Of a stretch of DNA of 64,000 bases, positions 53,022 to 61,815 are shown piece by piece (position 1 is the first letter of the stretch; the number at the start of each line of letters is the position of its first letter). The stretch comes from Cellulomonas fengjieae (GTDB lineage: Bacteria; Actinomycetota; Actinomycetes; Actinomycetales; Cellulomonadaceae). The notes beneath the pieces are model-generated. The model was given only the letters and a program-made list of their open reading frames with translations. It searched no databases and was not told the DNA's origin. The translations under genes were made by a program, and so were the position numbers. The DNA lies in the NCBI RefSeq assembly GCF_018388465.1, contig NZ_CP074404.1, positions 1,488,001-1,552,000 on the forward strand, given 5' to 3'.

Positions 53022-54439
53022 CGGAGGTCCTGCGCCCGGCAGACCTCGGCCGGGTCCACCTCATCGGCGTCGGCGGCGCGGGCATGTCGGCGATCGCGGC
53101 CCTGCTCGCCGCCCGGGGTGTGCCGGTGAGCGGCTCCGACGCCGCGGACGGTCCGGCCCTGCCCGCCCTGCGGGAGGCCGGCGTCTCGGTGCACGTGGGC
53201 CACGACGCCTCGCTGGTCGAGGACGTGGACACCGTGGTGGTCTCGTCGGCCGTGCGGGAGTCCAACCCCGAGCTCGCCCGCGCCCGCGCCCGCGGGCTGC
53301 GGGTGCTGCACCGCTCGGAGGCGCTCGCCTCGCTGATGGTCGACCGGGACGCGGTGGCCGTGGCGGGCGCGCACGGCAAGACGACGACCTCGGCGATGAT
53401 CGCGACCGTGCTGCTGCACGCCGGCGCCGACCCGTCGTTCGCGATCGGGGGCACGGTGTTCTCCGCCGACGGCCCCCTCGGCGGCGGGCGCGACGGAGCA
53501 GGTCCGGCGTTCGTCGCGGAGGCCGACGAGTCGGACGGCTCCTTCCTTGCCTACGCGCCGCTGATCGCGGTCGTCACCAACGTCGAGCCCGACCACCTGG
53601 ACCACTACGGCTCCGCGCAGGCGTTCGAGGACGTGTTCGTGGCGTTCACCGCACGGATCCGCGACGGGGGTGCCCTCGTCGTCTGCGCCGACGACGCCGG
53701 TGCCGCCCGCCTGGTGGAGCGGGTGCGCGACGCACTCGCGGAGCGGGGCGTGGAGGTCGTCACCTACGGCACCTCGCCGGATGCGGACGTGGTGGTACGG
53801 GACCTGCGCGCCGACGGTGACCGCTGGGCCTTCGAGCTTGCCTCCGGGGACCGGACCAGCACGGTCCGCCTGGCCTTCCCCGGCGTGCACAACGCGCTGA
53901 ACGCCGCCGCGGCGTGGGCGACCGCGCGCCGCCTCGGGGTGCCCGACGCGGCCGACGGGCTCGGTGCGTTCCGGGGGACCGGCCGACGGTTCGAGCACCG
54001 CGGGACGGTGCACGGCATCCGGGTGGTCGACGACTACTCCCACCACCCGACCGAGGTCGCGGCTCTGCTGCGTGGTGCACGGTCGGTGGTCGGCGACGGT
54101 CGCCTCGTCGTGCTCTTCCAGCCCCACCTGTACTCGCGCACCCGCACGTTCGCGGCCGAGTTCGGCGCCGCGCTCGACCTCGCCGACGTGGTCGTGGTGA
54201 CGGACGTCTACGGCGCCCGGGAGGATCCCGACCCCTCGGTGACCGGCGCCCTGATCGTCGACCGGGTCCCCACCCCGGGTCGGGCGACCTTCGTCCCCGA
54301 CCGGTTCGACGCCGCCCGTGCCGCCGCCGCCGCGGCCCGTCCCGGTGACCTCGTGCTGACCGTGGGCGCGGGCGACGTGACGGCGCTGGCCGCGGTGGTG
54401 CTCGACGCGCTGTCCGACGACGGTCGACCGGGCACGTGA
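53018..54439 (+). CDS. murC: UDP-N-acetylmuramate--L-alanine ligase MurC
   Basis: Adds L-alanine to UDP-MurNAc, the first stem-peptide residue. 473 residues: HLIGVGGAGMSAIA, P-loop VAGAHGKTTTSAM about 111-123, EADESDGSF, NVEPDHLDHYG, and the C-terminal VVDDYSHHPTEV with the conserved His pair. GTG 53018, in the stop of murG. MurC after MurG and before FtsQ is the standard actinobacterial order. Confidence 0.95.
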   Translation: MTEVLRPADLGRVHLIGVGGAGMSAIAALLAARGVPVSGSDAADGPALPALREAGVSVHVGHDASLVEDVDTVVVSSAVRESNPELARARARGLRVLHRSEALASLMVDRDAVAVAGAHGKTTTSAMIATVLLHAGADPSFAIGGTVFSADGPLGGGRDGAGPAFVAEADESDGSFLAYAPLIAVVTNVEPDHLDHYGSAQAFEDVFVAFTARIRDGGALVVCADDAGAARLVERVRDALAERGVEVVTYGTSPDADVVVRDLRADGDRWAFELASGDRTSTVRLAFPGVHNALNAAAAWATARRLGVPDAADGLGAFRGTGRRFEHRGTVHGIRVVDDYSHHPTEVAALLRGARSVVGDGRLVVLFQPHLYSRTRTFAAEFGAALDLADVVVVTDVYGAREDPDPSVTGALIVDRVPTPGRATFVPDRFDAARAAAAAARPGDLVLTVGAGDVTALAAVVLDALSDDGRPGT

Positions 54440-55482
54440 GCCCGTCCCGCCCGACCGGTCCGCGCAGCCCCGCGCCGGGCCGGCCCGCCGCACCGCGCCG
54501 GACCACGTCGTCGGCCGGCAAGCCCGCCGCACCCGCAGCCGCGGGCAAGCCGGCCCCGCCCGCCCCGGCGGGCAAGCAGCCCCGGCGCGACGCCCCCGCC
54601 AGCAGGGCCGACGCGAGCACACCGGTGCAGGAGCCCGCGCCCTTCGGTCGGGCCGTGACCACCTACAGCGCCGGCGGCGCCAGCCGGTACTCCGGGCCGG
54701 TGACGCCGCCAGTGGTCTCCACCAGCTCGGCCGAGCGCTTCGCCGAGCGGGCGCGGGCCCGCCGCAACCTCGCCCGGCGGCAGGTCCTCCTGGTCACGGG
54801 CTCGACGGTCCTCGCCGCGGCGCTGGGCTGGCTGCTGTTCTTCTCGCCCGTACTCGCGCTGGACCCCGCCCAGGTGCACGTCGAGGGCGCCGGCACGGTG
54901 GTGGCGGTCGACCAGGTGCTCGGGGTCGTCCAGGCGCACGCCACGACGCCGTTGCCGCGCCTGGACACGGTCGGCCTGCGGGACGACGTGCTCGAGGTCC
55001 CGGGGGTCAGGGAGGCGCGGGTCACGCGCGAGTGGCCCCACGGGCTCGCCGTCGTGCTGGTGGCGCGTGAACCGGTGGCCGCGGTTCCTGAGCAGGTGGG
55101 CGCGTCCACGCAGGGCCCCGAGGCGGGTCAGCCCGGTTTCGCACTGCTGGACATGGACGGCGTGCAGGTCGGCCGGGTGGATACGCCCCCGGAGGGCCTG
55201 CCCGTCGTGGACGTCCCGGTGGGTGACAAGCGGACGCTGGGCGCCGTGCTGAGCGTGCTGCAGCAGCTGCCGGCCGACCTTCTCGCGCAGGTGGGCGCTG
55301 TGTCCGCCCAGACGCAGGACACGGTGACCATGCGGCTGCGGGACGACGTGCAGGTGGACTGGGGGAGCGCGAGCGAGACCCCGCTGAAGGTCGCCGTCCT
55401 CGCGGCGCTGCGCGCGTCGTCCGCCGCCGCCGGGGCGACGGTCATCGACGTGTCCGCGCCGCGGCTGCCCATCACGCGGTGA
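54436..55482 (+). CDS. ftsQ: Cell division protein FtsQ/DivIB
   Basis: Bitopic divisome protein, 348 residues. A long disordered N-terminus rich in Pro/Ala/Lys (1-110, several AGKPAAPA-like units), one membrane helix (about 117-138), the POTRA domain (VHVEGAGTVVAVDQVLGVVQ, about 145-215), then the FtsQ beta domain. GTG 54436 overlaps murC. The N-terminal tail is longer than in most FtsQ. It closes the coupled run; ftsZ follows after 227 nt with its own promoters. Confidence 0.9.
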   Translation: MSPSRPTGPRSPAPGRPAAPRRTTSSAGKPAAPAAAGKPAPPAPAGKQPRRDAPASRADASTPVQEPAPFGRAVTTYSAGGASRYSGPVTPPVVSTSSAERFAERARARRNLARRQVLLVTGSTVLAAALGWLLFFSPVLALDPAQVHVEGAGTVVAVDQVLGVVQAHATTPLPRLDTVGLRDDVLEVPGVREARVTREWPHGLAVVLVAREPVAAVPEQVGASTQGPEAGQPGFALLDMDGVQVGRVDTPPEGLPVVDVPVGDKRTLGAVLSVLQQLPADLLAQVGAVSAQTQDTVTMRLRDDVQVDWGSASETPLKVAVLAALRASSAAAGATVIDVSAPRLPITR

Positions 55483-55541
55483 TCCGACGGGGCCTCGCGG
55501 ACGAGTTTCACGCACAAGACCCGACACGCGCGGCGCGGTCG

Positions 55542-55570
55542 TTGATCGAGGTCGGACCTCCACCTAACGT
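55542..55570 (+). promoter_or_regulatory. ftsZ promoter P1
   Basis: -35 TTGATC (55542-55547), 17-nt spacer, -10 TAACGT (55565-55570). The leader to the GTG at 55710 is about 133 nt. Confidence 0.55.
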
Positions 55571-55576
55571 CACGCA

Positions 55577-55604
55577 CTGACAGCACACCTGACATAACTA
55601 TAAC
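55577..55604 (+). promoter_or_regulatory. ftsZ promoter P2
   Basis: -35 CTGACA (55577-55582), 16-nt spacer, -10 TATAAC (55599-55604), a strikingly AT-rich spot for this genome. Confidence 0.5.
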
Positions 55605-55619
55605 CCTCAAGTAGAGGGT
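55603..55619 (+). promoter_or_regulatory. Small inverted repeats in the ftsZ leader
   Basis: A 6-bp stem ACCCTC/GAGGGT with a 5-nt loop overlaps P2, followed at 55616-55632 by a second inverted repeat (GGGTGAA/TTCACCC). The second could pair alternatively with the first, since they share GGGT. Confidence 0.4.
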
Positions 55620-55709
55620 GAAGGTTTCACCCCGACGTCGCCCCCTCACCGGGACACGGACGGACCCCGCGGCCCCGCCGCGACCGGCACAGAACGAGAG
55701 GCACCCACC

Positions 55710-56951
55710 GTGGCAGCTCCGCAGAACTACCTGGCGGTCATCAAGGTCGTCGGCATCGGCGGCGGCGGCGTGAACGCCGTGAACCGCATGATCGAGGTCG
55801 GCCTCAAGGGTGTCGAGTTCATCGCCGTCAACACGGACGCGCAGGCCCTGCTCATGTCCGACGCCGACGTCAAGCTCGACGTCGGCCGCGAGCTGACCCG
55901 CGGCCTCGGTGCCGGGGCGGACCCCGAGGTGGGCAAGAAGGCCGCCGAGGACCACAAGGACGAGATCGAGGACGTGCTGCGCGGCGCAGACATGGTCTTC
56001 GTCACCGCGGGCGAGGGTGGTGGCACCGGGACGGGTGGCGCGCCGGTGGTCGCGCGGATCGCCCGCTCGCTCGGCGCGCTGACGATCGGTGTGGTCACGC
56101 GACCGTTCACGTTCGAGGGTCGCCGCCGCTCGGTCCAGGCCGACTCCGGGATCGAGGCACTGCGTGCCGAGGTCGACACGCTCATCGTCATCCCGAACGA
56201 CCGCCTGCTGCAGATCTCCGACCGGTCCGTGTCGGTGCTCGACGCGTTCCACTCGGCCGACCAGGTGCTGCTCTCCGGTGTCCAGGGCATCACGGACCTC
56301 ATCACGACGCCGGGCCTCATCAACCTCGACTTCGCCGACGTCAAGTCCGTCATGCAGGGCGCGGGCTCGGCGCTCATGGGCATCGGCTTCGCCCGGGGCG
56401 ACGACCGCGCGGTCCAGGCCGCCGAGATGGCCATCTCCTCGCCGCTGCTGGAGGCCAGCATCGACGGTGCCCACGGTGTCCTGCTGTCCATCCAGGGCGG
56501 GTCCGACCTCGGCCTCTTCGAGATCAACGAGGCAGCGCGCCTGGTCCAGGAGGCGGCCCACCCCGAGGCCAACATCATCTTCGGTGCCGTCATCGACGAC
56601 GCTCTCGGCGACGAGGTCCGGGTGACGGTCATCGCGGCCGGCTTCGACTCCGGCTCACCGACGGTCCGCCGCGACGCGCGTGCCCTCGGCCAGGTCAGCG
56701 GCAACTCGGCGCGCCAGGTCCCGCCGGCCCCGAGCGTCCCGGTCCCGCGCCCGGTCGTCGAGCCGGACGAGCAGCTGGTCCGCGTGGGCGCGTACGCGCA
56801 GAACCAGCAGGACGTGCCGGCGTTCCTGTCCACCCAGCCCGAGCCCACGCCCATCACGGGCGCGCTCGAGGTGCCCCGGATCTTCACCGAGGACGCCCCG
56901 CGGCGCGAGCGTGACCGCGACGAGCTGGACGTGCCCGACTTCCTCAAGTAG
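55710..56951 (+). CDS. ftsZ: Cell division protein FtsZ
   Basis: Tubulin-like GTPase forming the division ring. 413 residues: nucleotide-binding [10 protein letters not shown] near the N-terminus, tubulin signature [13 protein letters not shown] (about 103-115), T7 loop [12 protein letters not shown], a variable linker (about 325-395), and the conserved C-terminal peptide [10 protein letters not shown], the docking site for SepF and FtsW. GTG 55710 after a GAGAGG site. ftsA is absent from the cluster, as in actinobacteria generally. pgeF follows after 8 nt. Confidence 0.97.
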   Translation: MAAPQNYLAVIKVVGIGGGGVNAVNRMIEVGLKGVEFIAVNTDAQALLMSDADVKLDVGRELTRGLGAGADPEVGKKAAEDHKDEIEDVLRGADMVFVTAGEGGGTGTGGAPVVARIARSLGALTIGVVTRPFTFEGRRRSVQADSGIEALRAEVDTLIVIPNDRLLQISDRSVSVLDAFHSADQVLLSGVQGITDLITTPGLINLDFADVKSVMQGAGSALMGIGFARGDDRAVQAAEMAISSPLLEASIDGAHGVLLSIQGGSDLGLFEINEAARLVQEAAHPEANIIFGAVIDDALGDEVRVTVIAAGFDSGSPTVRRDARALGQVSGNSARQVPPAPSVPVPRPVVEPDEQLVRVGAYAQNQQDVPAFLSTQPEPTPITGALEVPRIFTEDAPRRERDRDELDVPDFLK

Positions 56952-56959
56952 GCGGCGGC

Positions 56960-57715
56960 ATGAACGGTGCACACCCCGGGACCGACCTGCCCGTCGTGCA
57001 GGTCGATCTCGGGGAGGGGGTGCGCGCCGGGTTCACCACCCGCGCCTGTGGCGTGAGCCGCCCGCCCTACGACGCCCTCAACCTCGGTACCGCGGTCGGC
57101 GACGACCCGGTGGCGGTCGGCCGCAACCGGGAGCGGCTCGCGCGGTGGGCCGGCGCGCCGGTCGCGTACGCGACCCAGGTGCACGGAGCGCGCGTCGTCC
57201 TTTTGTCCGACCCGCCCGGGAGCGGTGCGTCCGTGGGTGAGGCCGACGCGCTGGTGTCCGTGTCACCGCGCGTCGCGGTCGCGGTGCTCGTGGCCGACTG
57301 CGTACCCGTCCTGCTGGCCGACGCGGCTGCCGGGGTGGTGGCCGCCGTGCACGCGGGCCGGCGGGGACTGGCGGAGGGCGTCGTCCAGGCGGCCGTCGGC
57401 TCGATGGTCGAGCAGGGCGCGGACGTCGCGCGGATCCGGGCGGCGATCGGGCCGTCGATCGCCGGCGAGTCGTACGAGGTGCCCGCCGCGCTGCAGGACG
57501 AGGTCGCGCAGCTCGTTCCGGAGACCCGGGCGACGACGGCGTGGGGCACCCCGGCCCTGGACCTGCCCGCCGGCGTCGACGCCGTGCTGCGGCGGACCGG
57601 CGTCCGGGCCGTGTCCCGGCTGGGACGGGACACCTGGGCGGACCCGGTGCTGTTCTCGTTCCGCCGTTCGCCGCGCACGGGCCGGTTCGCGGGGGTGGTG
57701 CGGCCGCCCGCCTGA
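56960..57715 (+). CDS. pgeF: Peptidoglycan editing factor PgeF (YfiH/LACC1 family)
   Basis: Family of purine-nucleoside phosphorylase/polyphenol-oxidase-like enzymes; E. coli YfiH removes mis-incorporated residues from the UDP-MurNAc-dipeptide. 251 residues with the conserved Zn/Cu set: His in ATQVHGARV, Cys in VADCVPVLL, His in AVHAGRRGL. ATG 56960, 8 nt after ftsZ, so cotranscribed. It is usually followed by yggS in this cluster, which is missing here. Confidence 0.9.
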   Translation: MNGAHPGTDLPVVQVDLGEGVRAGFTTRACGVSRPPYDALNLGTAVGDDPVAVGRNRERLARWAGAPVAYATQVHGARVVLLSDPPGSGASVGEADALVSVSPRVAVAVLVADCVPVLLADAAAGVVAAVHAGRRGLAEGVVQAAVGSMVEQGADVARIRAAIGPSIAGESYEVPAALQDEVAQLVPETRATTAWGTPALDLPAGVDAVLRRTGVRAVSRLGRDTWADPVLFSFRRSPRTGRFAGVVRPPA

Positions 57716-57782
57716 CAGCGCCGACTGTGGTCACGCCAAGTATCTCGGGCGTGTCGCGACCGGTCGGGAACGGGTGCGTTGC

Positions 57783-57788
57783 TACCGT
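57783..57788 (+). promoter_or_regulatory. Possible -10 element of sepF
   Basis: TACCGT within GCTACCGTG, a 9-mer also present before divIVA. A -35 is not clear. Confidence 0.35.
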
Positions 57789-57875
57789 GACGGCCAGAGG
57801 GAGCTCACCGCTGTCGGCCCGACCGACGCGGGGCTCCGGGGTGGTCCGGAGAGATCCGGGGAGGGAGCGAACGCG

Positions 57876-58370
57876 ATGGCCGGAGCGCTGCGCAAGACGA
57901 TGCTGTACCTCGGCCTGGCCGACGACCGGTCTGAGCACGAGGAGTACCTCGAGGAGTTCGACGACCAGGAGGTCGCGGTGCCGCAGGAGTTCGAGGCCCA
58001 GGTCACGCCGTTGCACCGGCCGACCCGCACGACCGTGCCCACGCAGGCGCCGTCGCAGGTCGCGCCCGTGGCGGGCGAGCTCCGTCGGATCACGACGATC
58101 CACCCGCGCTCCTACAACGACGCGCGCAAGATCGGCGAGGCGTTCCGCGAGGGCACCCCGGTCATCATGAACCTCACGGACATGGACGACGCCGACGCCA
58201 AGCGGCTGGTCGACTTCTCCGCCGGCCTGATCTTCGGCCTGCACGGCGCGATCGAGCGCGTGACCAGCAAGGTGTTCCTGCTCTCGCCCGCGCACGTCGA
58301 GGTCGCCGGTGAGGCCGCTGGGCCCGCCGCCGAGCCCCCGACGCGCGCAGGCTTCTACAACCAGAGCTGA
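57876..58370 (+). CDS. sepF: Cell division protein SepF
   Basis: Membrane anchor and bundler of FtsZ, essential in actinobacteria lacking FtsA. 164 residues: N-terminal amphipathic membrane-targeting helix (GALRKTMLYLGL), acidic linker (EHEEYLEEFDDQE), and the C-terminal SepF fold (about 70-150: ITTIHPRSYNDARKIGEAF, IMNLTDMDDADAKRLVDF, GAIERVTSKVFLLSP). ATG 57876 follows a GGGGAGGGAG site. The 160-nt gap after pgeF contains no gene. yggT begins 3 nt after its stop. Confidence 0.95.
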   Translation: MAGALRKTMLYLGLADDRSEHEEYLEEFDDQEVAVPQEFEAQVTPLHRPTRTTVPTQAPSQVAPVAGELRRITTIHPRSYNDARKIGEAFREGTPVIMNLTDMDDADAKRLVDFSAGLIFGLHGAIERVTSKVFLLSPAHVEVAGEAAGPAAEPPTRAGFYNQS

Positions 58371-58373
58371 CGG

Positions 58374-58658
58374 ATGCAACTCGTCGCGGCCCTGCTGTTC
58401 TACGTCGTCCTCGCGTTCTTCCTGCTGCTGCTCATCCGGCTCGTGCTGGACTGGGTGCAGTTCTTCGCGCGGGACTGGCACCCCTCGGGGATCGCGCTCG
58501 TGGTCGCCGAGGTGACGTACACGGTGACCGACCCGCCGCTCAAGGCGCTGCGCAGGATCCTGCCGCCGCTGACCATCGGCTCGGTCCGGCTCGATCTCGC
58601 GTTCCTCGTGCTCGTGCTCGCCTGCTCGATCCTGATGTCCCTGCTCAGCAGCATTTGA
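58374..58658 (+). CDS. yggT: YggT family membrane protein
   Basis: 94-residue membrane protein with two long helices (about 3-30 and 70-92) and a conserved loop containing TDPPLKALRRILPP, the YggT signature. Cellular role is unproven, but constant location between sepF and divIVA suggests envelope or division. ATG 58374 lies 3 nt after the sepF stop, so they are translated together. Confidence 0.88.
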   Translation: MQLVAALLFYVVLAFFLLLLIRLVLDWVQFFARDWHPSGIALVVAEVTYTVTDPPLKALRRILPPLTIGSVRLDLAFLVLVLACSILMSLLSSI

Positions 58659-58718
58659 GGGTGACCTCTCCCCGTTCGTCGGCGTGTCGCAGGGGCATGC
58701 GCGCGCCGCATTGTCCGC

Positions 58719-58724
58719 TACCGT
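58719..58724 (+). promoter_or_regulatory. Possible -10 element of divIVA
   Basis: TACCGT within GCTACCGTG (58717-58725), shared with the sepF upstream region. Confidence 0.35.
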
Positions 58725-58787
58725 GGCCCGAGGCGGTCGGTGGACTGCCGCCGGCCCGACCGAGCACTACCGACTGAGGTGATGACG

Positions 58788-59471
58788 ATGGCTCTGCTGA
58801 CTGCAGACGAGGTCTTGAACAAGAAGTTCCAGGCCACGAAGTTCCGCGAGGGCTACGACCAGGACGAGGTCGACGACTTCCTGGACGAGGTCGTCAACAC
58901 GCTGCGCGACCTGCAGGGTGAGAACGACGACCTGAAGACGAAGCTCGCTGCGGCCGAGCGCCGCATCGCTGAGCTGAGCCGCGCGGGCTCGCAGCAGGCG
59001 GCGCCGGCGCCCAAGCCGGAACCCACTCCCGAGCCCGCACCGGCGCCGGCCCCCGTGGCCGCCGCTCCGGTCGCCCAGCAGGCGCCGATCGTGGCGCCCG
59101 TGTCGAACGGACCGCGCTCGAGCGAGCCCGAGTCCGCGACCGGGATGCTCGCGCTGGCCCAGAAGCTGCACGACGACTACGTGCGCAGCGGCCAGGAGGA
59201 GTCCGACCGTCTGGTGGGCGAGGCCAAGAGCCAGGCCAACCGCATCGTCCGCGAGGCCGAGGAGACGTCGCAGCGCACGCTCGGCCAGCTGGAGCAGGAG
59301 CGGTCGCTGCTCGAGCGCAAGATCGACGAGCTGCGGGTCTTCGAGCGGGACTACCGCACCCGCCTGAAGAGCTACCTCGAGAACCTCCTCGGGGACCTGG
59401 ACAACCGGGGCAACGCACTGCCGCCCCGTTCCGGTCAGCCGCAGACGGTCGGAGACGGTCAGAACCTCTGA
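58788..59471 (+). CDS. divIVA: Polar growth/septum protein DivIVA (Wag31)
   Basis: Coiled-coil scaffold sensing negative membrane curvature, directing polar growth in actinobacteria. 227 residues: N-terminal DivIVA domain (LLTADEVLNKKFQATKFREGYDQDEVDDFLDEV split here for length, about 3-40), first coil to 65, a Pro/Ala linker (about 66-115), and a second long coiled coil (125-210). ATG 58788 and ATG 58782 are both possible; the GAGGTG site suits the second. Ends at a strong terminator. Confidence 0.94.
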   Translation: MALLTADEVLNKKFQATKFREGYDQDEVDDFLDEVVNTLRDLQGENDDLKTKLAAAERRIAELSRAGSQQAAPAPKPEPTPEPAPAPAPVAAAPVAQQAPIVAPVSNGPRSSEPESATGMLALAQKLHDDYVRSGQEESDRLVGEAKSQANRIVREAEETSQRTLGQLEQERSLLERKIDELRVFERDYRTRLKSYLENLLGDLDNRGNALPPRSGQPQTVGDGQNL

Positions 59472-59541
59472 CGACGGCGCCCCGCGACCACCCGCCGGGC
59501 CTCCGCACGCATCACCACGGGTCGGTCCTGCGACCTCCGTG

Positions 59542-59576
59542 CACGCCACGCCTGGGTTTCGCCCAGGCGTGGCGTG
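59542..59576 (+). terminator. Terminator of the dcw cluster, after divIVA
   Basis: Perfect 15-bp stem (59542-59556 with 59562-59576), TTTCG loop, followed by TTGTG. It ends exactly where the next promoter's -35 begins. Confidence 0.85.
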
Positions 59577-59605
59577 TTGTGCACCCGGCGGACCCCGCAT
59601 ACAGT
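59577..59605 (+). promoter_or_regulatory. Promoter of the TraR/DksA gene
   Basis: -35 TTGTGC (59577-59582), 17-nt spacer, -10 TACAGT (59600-59605); leader of about 25 nt to the GTG at 59636. Confidence 0.6.
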
Positions 59606-59635
59606 CGCGTCACTCGAGGACAGGGGGGCCAACTC

Positions 59636-60097
59636 GTGGCTATCAACGACGCGCTCAGCGCGGTCGACGTCAGGACGGACACCAAGGAGCTGGCGAAGTC
59701 CGTCAAGCAGTTCCTGGTACGGGACGGCGAGAAGCCGTGGACCGTGCACGAGGTGAAGGACATCGCCGAGGAGCTGACCGGCGACATCGACCGGCTGACC
59801 GGCGAGCTGGCGGCTGCGGATGCCGAGCTGTCGGACCTGCTGCGCAACTCCGGCGACGGTGCCGGGGACGACCAGGCGGACTCGGGCTCCTCGGCGCTCG
59901 AGCGTGAGCAGGAGCTCACGCTCGTGAACAACACGCGGGACCTGCTCGCGCAGACGAGCCGCGCGCTGTCGAGGATCTCCGCAGGCACGTTCGCGTCCTG
60001 CGAGTCGTGCGGCAAGGCGGTCGGCAAGGCGCGGCTCCAGGCGTTCCCGCGGGCCACCCTCTGCGTGGAGTGCAAGCAGCGCGAAGAGCGCCGCTGA
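59636..60097 (+). CDS. TraR/DksA family zinc-finger protein
   Basis: 153-residue DksA-like protein: helical N-terminal part with an acidic coiled-coil middle (about 45-105), then a C4 zinc finger CESCGKAVGKAR...CVEC near the C-terminus. Such proteins can enter the RNA polymerase secondary channel. The acidic Asp-x-x-Asp-Ala tip of DksA is not obvious, so (p)ppGpp synergy is not implied. GTG 59636 is preceded by an AGGGGGG site. In many actinobacteria it lies between divIVA and lspA, as here. Confidence 0.88.
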   Translation: MAINDALSAVDVRTDTKELAKSVKQFLVRDGEKPWTVHEVKDIAEELTGDIDRLTGELAAADAELSDLLRNSGDGAGDDQADSGSSALEREQELTLVNNTRDLLAQTSRALSRISAGTFASCESCGKAVGKARLQAFPRATLCVECKQREERR

Positions 60098-60105
60098 GCC
60101 GCACG

Positions 60106-60111
60106 TAGACT
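60106..60111 (+). promoter_or_regulatory. -10 element of lspA, leaderless
   Basis: TAGACT with 6 nt before the GTG at 60118. Confidence 0.6.
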
Positions 60112-60117
60112 CCTGCG

Positions 60118-60781
60118 GTGCCCATCACCACCGACGACCCGCCTGACGCGCCCGCGACCAGCACCACCCGACGTGCGCTGCTGATCACGCTCGCCTCGAT
60201 CTCGGCGGTCGTGCTGCTGCTCGACCAGGCGTCGAAGGCGTGGGCGGTCCGCTCGCTGGTCGAGGGCGAGCGCCACGAGCTGGTGGGCGACCTGCTCGGA
60301 GTCCAGCTGGTGTTCAACCCCGGCGCGGCGCTGTCGATCGCGACGGGGATGACCTGGCTGCTGACCGTCGTCGCGACCGTGGTCATCGTGGTGGTGGTGC
60401 GCGCGAGCCGACGCATCGGCTCGCGCGCCTGGGCCGTGGCGCTCGGGCTGCTGCTCGGTGGCGCCGTGGGGAACCTGACGGACCGCTGGATCCGCGAGCC
60501 CGGTCCGGCCCGTGGGCACGTGGTCGACTTCATCGCGTACGCGGACTGGTTCGTCGGCAACGTCGCGGACATCGCGATCGTGGCCGCGGCGATCCTGATC
60601 GTGATCCTGGCGACCCTCGGCATCCACCTGGACGGCACGCGGGACGGACGGGGCGACGGCGACTCCGGCGACGAGGCGAGCGATGAGCCTCGCGACGAGG
60701 CGGGCACCGGCGAGGCGCGCGACGTGCCCACCGACGCCGCGCCCGCGGTCGCACCCACGACGACGACGGCGACCGAGCAGA

Positions 60782-60789
<8 letters not shown>
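60118..60789 (+). CDS. lspA: Lipoprotein signal peptidase LspA
   Basis: Aspartyl protease that removes signal peptides from prolipoproteins such as GluB. 223 residues with four membrane helices. Catalytic Asp137 (HVVDFIA) and Asp151 (NVADIAI) are in place, as are [16 protein letters not shown] and [11 protein letters not shown]. Beyond the last helix is a 55-residue Asp/Glu/Ala-rich tail not found in E. coli LspA. GTG 60118 is 6 nt after a TAGACT -10. It overlaps rluD by 8 nt. Confidence 0.94.
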
Positions 60790-61720
<931 letters not shown>

Positions 61721-61802
61721 GGGGTCGCCTCCCGGCGGCGTGAGTGCAGTCACGTCCTTCGACACAGCCCGCGACGCGCCGGGGAGTGTCGGACGGGCGA
61801 CG

Positions 61803-61808
61803 TAGGAT
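61803..61808 (+). promoter_or_regulatory. -10 element of dnaE, leaderless
   Basis: TAGGAT with 7 nt before the dnaE ATG at 61816. Confidence 0.55.
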
Positions 61809-61815
61809 CGCCCGC

